The notes under the pieces: model-generated
Told to the model about the DNA's origin: nothing
Database searches by the model: none
Seen by the model: only the letters and a program-made list of their open reading frames with translations
Part shown: in pieces, positions 36,098-49,700 of the stretch
Numbering within the stretch: position 1 is the stretch's first letter
Layout: every line of letters starts with the position of its first letter
Assembly (NCBI GenBank): GCA_032622095.1
Contig: CP136069.1
Location: 160,323,043 to 160,387,042, forward strand
Direction: 5' to 3'
Length of the DNA: 64,000 nucleotides
DNA from: Siphonodentalium dalli
Lineage: Eukaryota > Mollusca > Scaphopoda > Gadilida > Siphonodentaliidae
Translations under genes and position numbers: made by a program

Positions 36098-39000
36098 CGG
36101 AAGTCTCAAAATATATAGTATAGACTAGCAGGTTAGCCCGCCACTGGCGGCAATAGTCAGAAACATGACAATTTTTAAGTTTGAAATAATATTTTGAATT
36201 TTTTGTTTTTCAATGAGTTAATTTTTTTGTTTTTCATTGAGTTAATTGTGCCTTTTTAATTTTGTTTTTCAATTTTACCCGATTTTGTTTTTGTTTTTCA
36301 ATGAACCCGTCCATGATACTTCCCGTATTTAGCAAGTTTGAGCTCAATCGGCTCGAGTCTATAAAGGACACACACATATATATGACACTTCCCGTAGGTA
36401 GCAAGTTTGAGCTCAATCGGCATTCCCTGGAATTTCCCAGTCAATATTTAGCAAGTTTGAGCTCAATCGGTTCGAGTCTATAAAGGACACACTCATATAT
36501 ATGACACTTCCCGTAGGTAGCAAGTTTGAGCTCAATCGGCATTCCCTGGAATATGACACTTCCGTAGGTAGCAAGTTTGGGCTCAATCGGCATTCCCTGG
36601 AATTTCCCAGTCACCAACGCGGCGTAATTTTGGTACATATATAGAGACAAATGTCCATCGGCTGTCATGTGTAATAAAGATGTCTTATAAGCCGACATTG
36701 CCGTGGGGATGCCCGTTCCTACACGCGTTTTCGATTCTATGAAGTACCCACATATATACACACATACATATATATATATATATACACGGAAGTCTCAAAC
36801 AAGAGATGGACTGTCGTTCGGTGCATACCCCCTCATGGCATACCGCCTAGTGTGGGCATATCTATAACTTTTGATGGCTATACTCAGACATATGGACCCA
36901 GAAATCAGCATTTTCATATAAACAAAGATGAATAACTATAGAACAAAAAACCAAAACAAACATTTGAATGTGCCATTAAATGTCCTCATAGTGGTGAACA
37001 TCCATACCAAATTTCATTGAGATCCGAGCATTACTGTTCAAGTTATGAGTTGAACAGACATCGGATGGATCAAACAGCCAACATTTCCAGATAAACAAAG
37101 ATGAATTACTCTAGAATGGAAAAGCAGAACAGCACAATGGAACCCTCTATTTAATGTCCTCATAGCAGTGAACATCTATACCAAATTCCATTGAGATCCC
37201 AGCACAACTGTTGAAGTTACGACATGAACAGACACCAGATGGACCAAAAAGCCAACATTTCCAGATGAACAAAGATGAATAACTCTAGAATGGAAAAGCG
37301 GAACAAAACGATGGAACCCTCTTTTTAATGTCCTCATAGTAGTGAACATCCATACCAAATCCCATTGAGATCCCAGTACAACTGTCGAAGTTACAATATG
37401 AACAGACACCAGACGAACCAAAAAGCCAACATTTCCAGATGAACAAAGATGTATAACTCTAGAATGGAAAATCCGAACAAAACGATGGAACCCTCTATTG
37501 AATGCCCTCATAGTAGTGAACATCCATACAAAATTTCATTGAGATCCGAGCACTACTGTTCAGGTTATGAAATGAACAGACACCAGATGGACCAAATATC
37601 CAACATTTCAAGATAAACAAAGATGAATAACTCTAGAATGGAAAATCCGAACAAAACGATGGAACCCTCTATTTAATGTCCTCATAGTTGTGAACATCCA
37701 CACCAAATTTGGTTGAGATCCCAGCACAACTGTTGAAGTTACGACATGAACAGACACCAGACGGACCAAAAAGCCACTATTTCCAGATAAACAAAGATGA
37801 ATAACTCTAGAATGGAAAATCCAAACAAAACGATGGAACCCTCTATTTATGTCCTCATAATAGTGAACATCCATACCTAATTTCATTGAGATCCGAGCAC
37901 TACTGTTCAAGTTATGACACGAACAGACATCGGACGGACGTACGGACTCACGGACGCACGCACGGACGCACGCACGGACGCACGGACGCACGGACGGACG
38001 GACGGACGGACGGACGGACGGACAGGTGCAAAACAGTATACCCCCCTTTTTTTTTTAAAAAGGGGGTATAATTATATAGTAGACTAGCAGGTTAGCCCGC
38101 CACTGGCGGCATTCGTCCCATGGCTTTGTTCGAAAAAGCAATTTCAACAGGTTCCGAGACACTTGTGCTGCATTTGCACCAAATTTCGGCAATAGTCAGA
38201 AACATGACAATTTTAATTTAATTTTTTGTTTTTCAATGAGTTAATTTTTTTGTTTTCCAATGAGTTAATTGTGCCTTTTTAATTTTTTAATTGAATTTTT
38301 TGTTTTTAAATTTTACCCGATTTTTTTGGATTTTTCAAGGAGTTAATTGTGCCTTTTTAATTTTGTTTTTCAATTAATTTTTAATTTTTAACCCCGAAGA
38401 GCAAGTTTGAGCTCAATCGGTTCCAGTCTATAAAGGACACCCACATATATATCATTTGTGGGTACCCGTTTCAAGGTGAAGATCACCTAGGGCGGAAAAA
38501 GTGACCCGATCCGCGTTCCTACGAAGCCATAAGTACGTAAGAATCACACAGCACGCTCATGTCTGTATAATGACGCACATGCACATGCCCAGACCCAGAC
38601 GTAAGAATCACATTTACGCACATACGCTCTTTATCAACTACACTGCAGATAGGAACGCTCTTTAACTATCAACGCGATTAACCCCGAAGAGCAAGTTCGA
38701 GCTCAATCGGTTCCAGTCTATAAAGGATACCCACATATATATCATTTGTGGGTACCCGTTTCAAGGTGAAGATCACCTAGGGCGGAAAAAGTGACCCGAT
38801 CAGCGTTCCTACGAAGCCATAAGTACGTAAGAATCACACAGCACGCTCATGTCTGTATAATGACGCACATGCCCAGACCCAGACGTAAGAATCACATTTA
38901 CGCACATACGCTCTTTATCAACGACACTGCGAATAGGAACGCTCTTTAACTATCAACGCGATTAACCCCCACCGTGCCTTTGCGGTGATTTGGGAGTGGA

Positions 39001-39648
39001 TAAAGAGTGCTCTGAGCTTCTCAAAAACACGACCACGGTCGTGTAGGTGGGATTTTACACTTACATAGGAAGTTTGAGCTCAATCTGTACACGCGTTTTT
39101 TGATTCTATGAAGTACCCCCCCCCCACACACACACACATATATATACGGAGTTCTCAAAATATATAGTATAGAAGACTAGCAGGTTAGCCCGCCACTGGC
39201 GGCAATAGTCAGAAACATGACAATTTTTAAGTTTAAATTAATTTGTTTAATTCCAGTAGCTTTATATATATATCTTTATTGACCTCCATAACTGAAGAGT
39301 TTATCAAATGTTATACATGTATACAGTATCAAGGTAGGCTAACATTTTAGCCAACATGAAAATAAACAAATCTCCCCGCATAGGCAAGCACTCAATGTTC
39401 CCGTATAACTCTGCAGATGCCAATAACGTTGCATGGGAAACAGACGCTCTTTATAGAGATGCGTCAAAAACAAACGCTCATTAAATAATCACTTGATTAA
39501 CCCACGCCGTGCCTTTGCGGTGATTTGAGATTGGAGAACGGGTGCTCTGAGCTTCTCTAAACCGCGACCACGGTCGTGTCGGTGAGATTTTACACTTACA
39601 TAGGAAGTTTGAGCTCAATCTGTACACGCGTTTTGGATTCTATGAAGT

Positions 39649-39687
<39 letters not shown>

Positions 39688-40688
39688 CGAAGTCTCAAAA
39701 TATATAGTACTAGCAGGTTAGCCCGCCACTGGCGGCATTCGTCCCATGGCTTTGTTTCAGAAACATGACATTTTTGTAATTATTATTTTTTTATTTTTTT
39801 AATTTTTGAATATGAATTTAATGTTTTTTAAATTTAATATATTTTGTTTCTGAATTGTTTTTTTATTGTTAATTTTTTTTAATTTTAAATTGTTTTAATT
39901 AAATTGTTTAATTTAATTTTTTTGTTTCTGGCGGAAAAAATTACCCGTAGAAATCCCCCCCTTCCTAGGAACGACAGACAACGCATTCTTTGTTTCGTGA
40001 AATCTCTCTACGATAACATTGCATTGAATTTAAAACAAACGCTTCCCGTCGGGAAATCTGTCTTCGGGTCGTTGTTGTTGGCATCACGGCTCCCCGAAAA
40101 CTCTCACATTGCCGAAAACGTGTATTTAGTAATATCGTTGTTGTTGATATTTACGGCTTGGGGGCTATTTTCTTATTTAGCAAGTTTGAGCTCAATCGGT
40201 TAGAGTCTATAAAGGACACACTCATATATATGATACTTCCCGTAGGTAGCAAGTTTGAGCTCAATCGGCATTCCCTGGAATTTCCCGTAGATTGGCAGAT
40301 TCCAGTAGCTTTATAACGGTATATCTGGGGAGAAATCTGATGCTATATTCGTGATTATCTGGGATGATTTCGGTATATACTGTAAAAACAGAGCGCGCCA
40401 TCCGTGCTCGCAGGGAATAAATTTCGAGCGATAACGTTTGCGTTCCCGTATAACTCTGCAGATGCGAATAACGTTGAATGGGAAACAGACGCTCTTTATA
40501 GAGATGCGTCAAAAACAAACGCTCATTAAATAATCACTTGATTAACCCCCGCCGTGCCTTTGCGGTGATTTGAGATTGGAGAACGGGTGCTCTGGGCTTC
40601 TCTGAACCGCGACTACGGCGGTGTCGGTGGAATTTTACACTTACATACGAAATTTGATCTCAATCTGTACACGCGTTTTGGATTCTAT

Positions 40689-40727
<39 letters not shown>

Positions 40728-43700
40728 GAAGTCTCAAAATATATAGTATAGACTAGCAGGTTAGCCCGCCACTGGCGGCATTCGTCCCATGGCTTTGTTT
40801 CAGAAACATGACATTTTTGTAATTATTATTTTTTTATTTATTTTTGTTTTTTATTTTTGAATATGAATTTAATGTTTTTTAAATTTAATATATTTTGTTT
40901 CTGAATTGTTTTTTTATTGTTAATTTTTTTAAATTTTAAATTGTTTTAATTAAATTGTGAATTGTTTTAATTAATATTTTTGTTTCTGGCGGAAAAATTT
41001 ACCCGTAGAAATCCCCCCTTCCTAGGAACGACAGACAACGCATTCTTTGTTTCGTGAAATCTCACTACGATAACATTGCATTGAATTTAAAACAAACGCT
41101 TCCCGTCGGGAAATCTGTCTTCGGGTCGTTGTTGTTGGCATCACGGCTCCCCGAATACTCTCACATTGCCGAAAACGTGTATTTAGTAATATCGTTGTTG
41201 TTGGTATTTACGGCTTGGGGGCTATTTTCTTATTTAGCAAGTTTGAGCTCAATCGGTTAGAGTCTATAAAGGACACACTCATATATATGACACTTCCCGT
41301 AGGTAGCAAGTTTGAGCTCAATCGGCATTCCCTGTAATTTCCCATAGATTGGCATATTCCAGTAGCTTTATAACGGTATATCTGGGGAGAAATCTGATGC
41401 TATATTCGTGATTATCTGGGATGATTTCGGTATATACCAAAGGTATATAATGTAAAAACAAAGCGCGCCATCCGTGCTCGCAGGGAATAAATTTCGAGCG
41501 ATAACGTTTGCGTTCCCGTATAACTCTGCAGATGCGAATAACGTTGAATGGGAAACAGACGCTCTTTATAGAGATGCGTCAAAAACAAACGCTCATTAAA
41601 TAATCACTTGATTAACCCCCGCCGTGCCTTTGCGGTGATTTGAGATTGGAGAACGGGTGCTCTGAGCTTCTCTAAACCGCGACCACGGTCGTGTCGGTGA
41701 GATTTGACACTTACATAGGAAGTTTGAGCTCAATCTGTACACGCGTTTTGGATTCTATGAAGTACACACACACACACATATACGAAGTCTCAAAATATAT
41801 AGTATAGACTAGAAGGTGACCCGACTTCGTCCGGGCTTTGACTTTGAATTGTCCATTTTGAAGGCCAAGGTCAGGTGGGGTCACGATTTGACCCGTCCAA
41901 AACACTGCCCGGACAAAAGTACCCGACAAAAGTACCCGTCGAAATCCATCCGGTTTTACCCGATTTGACCTCGAATTGATCATTTTGAAGGTCAAGGTCA
42001 GGTCGGGGTCACGACTCGGCCCGCCCAAAACACTCAGTGGACAAAAGTAACCCCACGTATCAAATGTCGTCGAAATCCCATCAAAATTCCCGATTTGACC
42101 TTGAATTGACCCAATTTCAAGGTGAAGGTCACGTCGCACGGGCAAATGAATAGGCTTATGAGACTCCCCGGCCGAAAGTACCCACATACCAAGTTTCATC
42201 GAAATCCGGTGATATTCGGGCGTTTGACCTTGGAATGACCCGATTTCAAGGTCAAGGTCATGTCGCACGGGCAAATTAATAGGTTTATGCCACTCCCCGG
42301 CCGAAAATACCCCCACATACCAAGTTTCATCGAAATCGGCTCGGCCGTTTTCGAGTCCATCGATTACAGACAGACACACACACAAACACACAGATCTTCC
42401 AAAATATATAATAGACTAGAAGGTGACCCGACTTCGTCCGGGCTTTGACATTGAATTGATCATTTTGAAGGTCAAGGTCAGGTGGGGTCACGATTTGACC
42501 CGTCCAAAACACTCCCTGGAAACAATTACCACTATGGTCCACTATGGTCCACTAAGTATCAAATTTTGTCAAAATCCGTCTGGCAATTTTACAACACCAA
42601 CACCCCAAAAATGGTGGAAATTGGGCAAGCGGATACCGGAATCCGCCAGTTTTACCCGATTTGATTTCCACTAAAGTATGTAAACGCGCCTCATATACAC
42701 ACGCTCATTAATTATCAAGCTTCAACGTAAAGATAAATTAGCATTGTGTGGTAAATTTTAACTAATTATTTTCTCGCAGTCAAAGTTGAACAATTTCGAT
42801 GTTGTTGACATTGACGGCTTGGGGCCACCGGTAGATTCCATTTCGCAACAACGAAGTATCATTTCAGCTAAATGGATTCTTGGATGAGATTCCAGACCCG
42901 CGGGGTAAATGTAAACAGCTTGAGCCTATGCGTGGTGTGAATATACAAAAAATAAATCTATCGACAATAGACCTAAGAATATTAGCTGTAACAAAATTTA
43001 TATATCAGAAATTGTAATAAATGATATATTTTGGGATAGATGCACGATTTTTAATAGCCTGCAAATTGACAATATATATTGTAAATGTTATAATTTTGGG
43101 AAAAATACACGATGCGTAATTGCATGCCTGCAAATTGCTAACGTTCGTCGACGTATGAATATAGAGTTATCCTCCCTGCATCGCAGTGCTAAATCCGGCG
43201 TGATAGCACTGCGGATCCCGAGATATGAGTTTTGAAGGTCAAGGTCACGTCGCACGGGCAAATCAATAGGCCTATGTTAACCCCCGGCCGAAAATACCCC
43301 CACGTACCAAGTTTCATCGAAATCGGGTCGGTCGTTTTTGAGTTCATCGATTACACACACACACAGACAGATACACACACACACACACATCTTTCAAAAA
43401 TATATAATAGACTAGCCGATGAGCCCGACGTTGACCGGGCTATTCAAAAACCAAATTTCAAGTCGATAGCTCTACCCAGCCCGACGTTGTCCGGGCTATT
43501 CAAAAACCAAATTCCAAGTCGATAGGTCTACCCGTTTCCGAGATCTGGTCTGCGCATGCGCGAAGCTGGCGTCGCACGGGCTCGGCGACCCGATAAAATT
43601 CGTATCCGGGGCAAGATACATTCACACACCAATTTCAAGTCGATAGCACCACCCGTTTCCGAGATCTGGTCTGCGCATGCGCGAAGCTGGCGTCGCACGG

Positions 43701-46700
43701 GCTCGGCGACCCGATACAATTGGTATCCGGGGCAAGATACATTCACATAGCAAATTTCAAGTCGATAGCTCCACCCGTTTCCGAGATCTTGTCTGCGCAT
43801 GCACGAAGCGGGCGCCGCACGGGCTCGCCAATACGACAACGTCCACCGCCTGGTCAAACTACACACACGTACCAAGTTTCGTCCAGATCGGTCGAGAATC
43901 GTAGATTTGTATTAATGACATACATACAGACAGACAGACATACAGACAGAGGTCTTCAAAATATATATGAGACTAGCCGATGAGCCCGACGTTGTCCGGG
44001 CTATTCAAAAACCAAATTTCAAGTCGATAGCTCTTCACAGCCCGACGTTGTCCGGGCTATTCAAAAACCAAATTTCAAGTCGATAGCTCTACCCGTTTCC
44101 GAGATCTGGTCTGCGCATGCGCGAAGCTGGCGTCGCACGGGCTCGGCGACCCGATAAAATTCGTATCCGGGGCAAGATACATTCACATAGCAAATTTCAA
44201 GTCGATAGCTCCACCCGTTTCCGAGATCTCGTCTTCACATGCGCGAAGCGGGCGCCGCACGGGCTCGCCAATACGACAACGTCGACCGCCTGGTCAAACT
44301 AAACACACGTACCCAAGTTTCGTCCCGATCGGTCGAGAATCGTAGATTTGTATAAATGACAAACAAACATACATACAAACATACAAACATACAAACATAC
44401 AGAGGTCTTCAAAATATATATGAGATAGATTATATTATTTTAATCCTATTGATGGCATAGATTATTATTAAAACCGTATATCAAGGCACTATACACAAAT
44501 AATCGGTGACTCGAAAATCAGATCGGCCTTTAAATGTCCACTTAATTTTCGAAATCCCAGATCATATTATATAAAATATATGCCATATTATTTACCATTT
44601 GAAAGAGGAAGCTCCAAAAAATTTGTATTATGAACTTATTCAGTGTAACATACTGTGAACATATTTTTGTTGAGATACCGACGTGCGTTATGTGAGCCAC
44701 AACGGGGGAAATGTTTCTATGATTTCAGCTATTTTCCATTACTCTATGGGCACCTCCTTATAGAAACATACGTTCCAATGTTGATGAATTATAGTACTTT
44801 AATCATATTTATAGCATGGATTGTTATTAAAACCGTATATCAAACCACAAAAACATAATAGGTGACTCGAAAATTAAATGGGCCTTTAATGGGATATCTT
44901 TAATCACGAATGCCCATTACATTGTTTGGCGTTTCGGGGAAACGGTATAATAATTATCACCAGATAGAATCGTATGATAATCCGCTCTAATGATATCTTA
45001 AAGCCCAAACATAGGTAATCATTTAATGGGTGTATACGTGGTGTGCCGATGAGTTGGAAATAAAAAAATGGAACAATTGTTATAACACTGATTTTTAATT
45101 ATATGACTCCGATTTTGAACCAATTATTTGCCTGTAATTGGTACATATTTAATTCGATTTGCAATTGGCCGTACACTAACACATCATGCGACTTGTAATT
45201 TGGACGATAGCGCTTCTGCATTTTGTCATACACCAGATAATTATTTCTTTTGGCAATAATTTGAACAAGGAGCCGAAAAAAATGTTTGGCGCTATATAAG
45301 CCATTATAGACATTTCGAGTGCCGTGTGAATAGTAATATTCAAACATTCATATTCGGTATTTATCAGACCAAGTTGCAGATGATCCGCGGATTCACATAA
45401 TAATCGTAGTTTCTCAGGACGTACTATGTCTCCAAGATTTATAGATAGTAGAGTTTAGAAGTATAGTATATCGTCAATTATTCCGAGTGTTTGATGTCCT
45501 AACTTATCCTCCTATTTAGATATAATCAATATTATGTGAACGATATCGACATCGATATCAATATTATGTGAACGATATCGATATCAAATGTAAACAAATG
45601 AAAATTTCCTTCGCAATTTCCCGTTCCGGATGTACACGGAGGGGGGCCGGGGGGGGGAGGCACAGTATATACCTTTCTCAAGGGTGGATCACAACCAGGC
45701 GCAATAGCACCTGTATAGCCACTGTTATGGATATCAGCAGTTCGCCATAGCTGCAGATAGGCTCGAGCTCATGTCTCTGACAACCCAGTCGCATGTGTAT
45801 TTGATATATATAGTTTATTTATAGCTCATGTCATATATTATATCGGATTACATGCAGCCATACACGCGACGATTTGCCTGCGATGGCCGCCTGCACGCGA
45901 CGATTTGCCTGCGATGGCCGCCTGCACGCGACGATTTGCCTGCGATGGCCGCAAAATTGTCAGGAAAATTTACCAGTGTTTAAAAGTACCCTTAATTATA
46001 TATGCATATATAGACCACTGTGTCTGAACGGAAGTGAACGCTGGATTGCGATAAACTGTTGTAAACAAAAGCCGCTCACCCCAGACTTACCAACTACGAT
46101 ACGTATATTGTCACGTTTCCTTCAATTGTGTAAAAATCACAGCCCGGGCACCAAACTGCATCGATGAGCGATGTGTTCCGCTACCGTTCATACTAATTTG
46201 GTTTCTATGTCTTGTCTAGTTCTCTCGTAAATGAATTGAACCTCCTATATTCGTGCTAAAAACGTCACGTTTGCGACCAAAAGCACATTTCCCAAACTAT
46301 ATACGATGTCGTATTTAACCCTTTCAGTGCCAGGTCCGATTTTTGTATCAAACCATATACCCTGTGCCAATGCATTCTCTTATATATGGTATGGCCTAAC
46401 AATTTTTCATCATTTGTTATTATTTTTTACAATTTTTTACAATTTTAATATATTTTTTTTATATTCTTTAACAGACTTATTTTGAAGGTTTAGTGCCAGG
46501 GAATCTTACGTTTTTCATGGTCATCAAAATTATTACTATTTTTATTTGTTTTATTTTTTATTTTTAAATATTTTTGGGGCCGATATTACAGACCGTAAAT
46601 TAGGGCCGATGAGATCGGCCAGTGGCACTGAAAGGGTTAATAACAAAGACATGTTTGGATGCCTTAATATAACATTGAGAGTCACGCGTAGCGTTTGGAC

Positions 46701-49700
46701 TATGTTCCCTGAGATTGTCGATATACGAACCCGATTTCAAAGCGTGGTGCTCCAATAGAATTGAACGTCTTGTAAAATCTGCCAAACAGACATTGAACAC
46801 CTTGTAAAATCTGCCAAACAGACATTGAACGCTTGGTATGTAAAATCTGCCAAACAGACATTGAACGCCTGCTATGTAAAATCTGCCAAACAGACACTGA
46901 ACGCCTGGTATGTAAAATCTGCCAAACAGACATTGAACGCCTGTTATGTAAAATCTGCCAAACAGACATTGAACGCCTAGTATGTAAAATCTGCCAAACA
47001 GACATTGAACGCCTGGTTTGTAAAATCTGCTAAACAGACATTGCACACCTGGTATGTAAAATCTGCCAACCAGACATTGATCGCCTGGTATATTTTTTTC
47101 TTATTTTTATTGAACGGCTGGTAAACTTTCGAGTACACCATGTAAACTGCCTACTACGACCGGTAATATCAGACTGCTAACTGTATTTCCACATGCCACA
47201 AATGTAGATTTCAACATCTAATATTTCCACTTGTGCTAACAAATGTTTATTAACATGGTCAAATATCCCAGTCGAGATCTGAGATGCATTGGAGTATTGT
47301 TTTACACTGGTATGCAGGGGTACGTGGTGGCTCAGTCAGTATTTGGCATGACTCTTTTTGGGTAATATGGTGTAGAAGGAATCAGAATTCTTAAGGAAAA
47401 TATGTGTACTATAGTATTTAAATATGGTAATCTATATATCTATTAAAAAAATTATATAGCATATTTTTAGTGGACAATTATATCCTCTCAGCTATATGGC
47501 TTTCTTTTCTATATTCATTATCATAACCACGATGGTCAGTTTAAATTACAATATCACAGTCTGAGACCGTCTAAACAAACCATTGCTTGATCTGCATGAT
47601 AATTTAATAACTTGTTCATGGCATTGCCCATAAAATATACAAATTATGCTGAGCAAGTGCATCACACGTATATAGCAATATAAATGTTTCAAGTTGGCAT
47701 TCTTCTGCTACTTCACAATACTGCTGGTAACATTGTAAGAAGGTATAATGAGTGTACATGTGCCGATTCGCTACATTCAAGCCAGGGTTATTGGCGAACT
47801 GCGGTAATGCAATTAATTGGAATCTTGTCCTTCCAACCACTTCTATTTCTCTCCATTAAAATCTATAACAAAAGGATATTAATATTTTTATTTTACAGAA
47901 ACCAACATAGTTTCATAGTTTAATTTAATTGTTATTTTCAATATAAATAGACAATAATATTCTTGTCAAATCAAAGTAGCACCAATTGTATGTAGAAATT
48001 AAATAGGCGAAATTGCAATGATTCATGTCAAATCTATACTGGCCTATAGGTCAATAGTGAATAATTAAAGATGACCTCTCTACTAGCTCTCTCTCTCTCT
48101 CGATCAGACAACAGTTTCGATAACAACTTAAATTTTATGAAACTTGTTTTGAGAACATGATTATATACACACAGTTATCCCAAAACATGCAAGAAACAAA
48201 ATAACCCGTGCCACCGCTCGCCCCCCTCTGCACACTTGACCCCAGCGCCCCTGGCCCTGTCTGATGGTATGGCCCTGTCCTAGAAATAAGGAATACCGAA
48301 TACCACTTAATATTCTGAGTGTTGTATGGAATACCAGTTAACATTAATACATCTAACGTGGGTATATCGGTATTTCTCAAATCGCACGATCTGCAAAAAT
48401 ACATATTAGGGAAAAATGTCTGTCATTCCTTGTTCAAATCTGAAAATTTGGTCATATAGCGTAAAATACATATATATATATATATTACTAGCCGATGAGC
48501 CCGACGTTGTCCGGGCTATTCGTCAGGGCTATTCAAAAACCAAATTTCAAGTAGCCGATGAGCCCGACGTTGTCCGGGCTATTCAAAAACCAAATTTCAA
48601 GTCGATAGCTCTACCCAGCCCGACGTTGTCCGGGCTATTCAAGTCGATAGCTCTACCCGTTTCCGAGATCTGGTCTGCGCATGTGCGAAGCTGGAGTCGC
48701 ACGGGCTCGGCGACCCGATAAAATTCGTATCCGGGGCAAGATACATTCACATACCAAATTTCAAGTCGATAGCTCCACCCGTTTCCGAGATCTCGTCTGC
48801 GCATGCGCGAAGCTGGCGTCGCACGGGCTCGGCGACCCGATAAAATTCGTATCCGGGGCAAGATACATTCACATAGCAAATTTCAAGTCGATAGCTCCAC
48901 TCGTTTCCGAGCTGGCGTCGCACGGGCTCGGCGACCCGATAAAATTCGTATCCGGGGCAAGATACATTCACATACCAAATTTCAAGTCGATAGCTCCACC
49001 CATTTCCGAGATCTCGTCTGCGCATGCGCGAAGCGGGCGCCGCACGGGCTCGCCAATACGACAACGTCCACCGCCTGGTCAAACTACACACACGTACCAA
49101 GTTTGGTCTCGATCGGTCGAGAATCGTAGATTTGTATAAATGACAAACATACAGACAGACATACAGACAAACAGACAGAGGTCTTCAAAATATATATGAG
49201 ACTAGCCGATGAGCCCGACGTTGTCCGGGCTATTCAAAAACCAAATTTCAAGTCGATAGCTCCACTCGTTTCCGAGATCTCGTCTGCGCATGCCAAATTT
49301 CAAGTCGATAGCTCTACCCGTTTCCGAGATCTCGTCTGCGCATGCGCGAAGCTGGCGTCACACGGGCTCGGCGACCAGATAAAATTCGTATCCGGGGCAT
49401 GATACATTCACATAGCAAATTTCAAGTCGATAGCTCCACCCGTTTCCGAGATCTCGTCTGCGCATGCGCGAAGCTGGCGTCGCACGGGCCCGGCGACCCG
49501 ATAAAATTCGTATCCGGGGCAAGATACATTCACATACCAAATTTCAAGTCGATAGCTCCACCCGTTTCCGAGGTCTCGTCTGCGCATGCGCGAAGCGGGC
49601 ACCGCACGGGCTCGCCAATACGACAACGTCCACCGCCTGGTCAAACGACACACACGCACCAAGTTTCGTCCCGATCGGTCGAGAATCGTAGATTTGTATT

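Larger units (their letters stand above)
33682..36124 (-). mobile_element. Helitron-like unit A0, carrying exon-like cargo
   Basis: On the minus strand the unit starts with TCTATACTATATATTTTGAG (right edge) after a TG/TA microsatellite. It ends with the hairpin CCGCC-AGT-GGCGG, nine more bases and CTAG, followed by T. Short terminal TC, a 3' hairpin close to CTRR, and no terminal inverted repeats or target duplication are the Helitron signature. This unit is the most complex. It holds a patch of family C hairpin sequence (33790-33870), two copies of an exon-like segment (about 33896-34318 and 35187-35650), a degraded TTAA element (about 34597-34760) and GC-rich filler. No Rep/helicase frame, so non-autonomous. 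Confidence 0.65.

Noticed and set aside
37176-37991. Two minus-strand frames with FHRFVRIFHSRVIHLC repeats
   Set aside because: They derive from the 173-bp tandem repeat, whose period is not a multiple of three; the similarity is that of the DNA repeat.
37886-38035. Regularly spaced ACGGACGCACGC repeats as a CRISPR-like array
   Set aside because: No unique spacers; it is a simple-sequence expansion in a eukaryotic repeat.
39904-40203. Recurrent frame in Helitron-like units A4 and A5 with a hydrophobic C-terminal part
   Set aside because: Shared only because the units are recent duplicates; no third independent copy and no known family.
41711-42391. 226-codon minus-strand frame
   Set aside because: It crosses the border of two Helitron-like units and is made of their internal repeats; no domain.
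43412-43445. CCGATGAGCCCGACG...GTCCGGGC looks like the CUGAUGA core and stem II of a hammerhead ribozyme
   Set aside because: The required GAAA box after the stem is absent (TATTC instead) in every copy, and the first base of the core is changed. The strand and position fit a Helitron 3' hairpin better.
46600-47046. 148-codon repeat protein on the minus strand
   Set aside because: The 36-bp minisatellite keeps all frames open; the opposite strand is equally open and there is no start or splice context.
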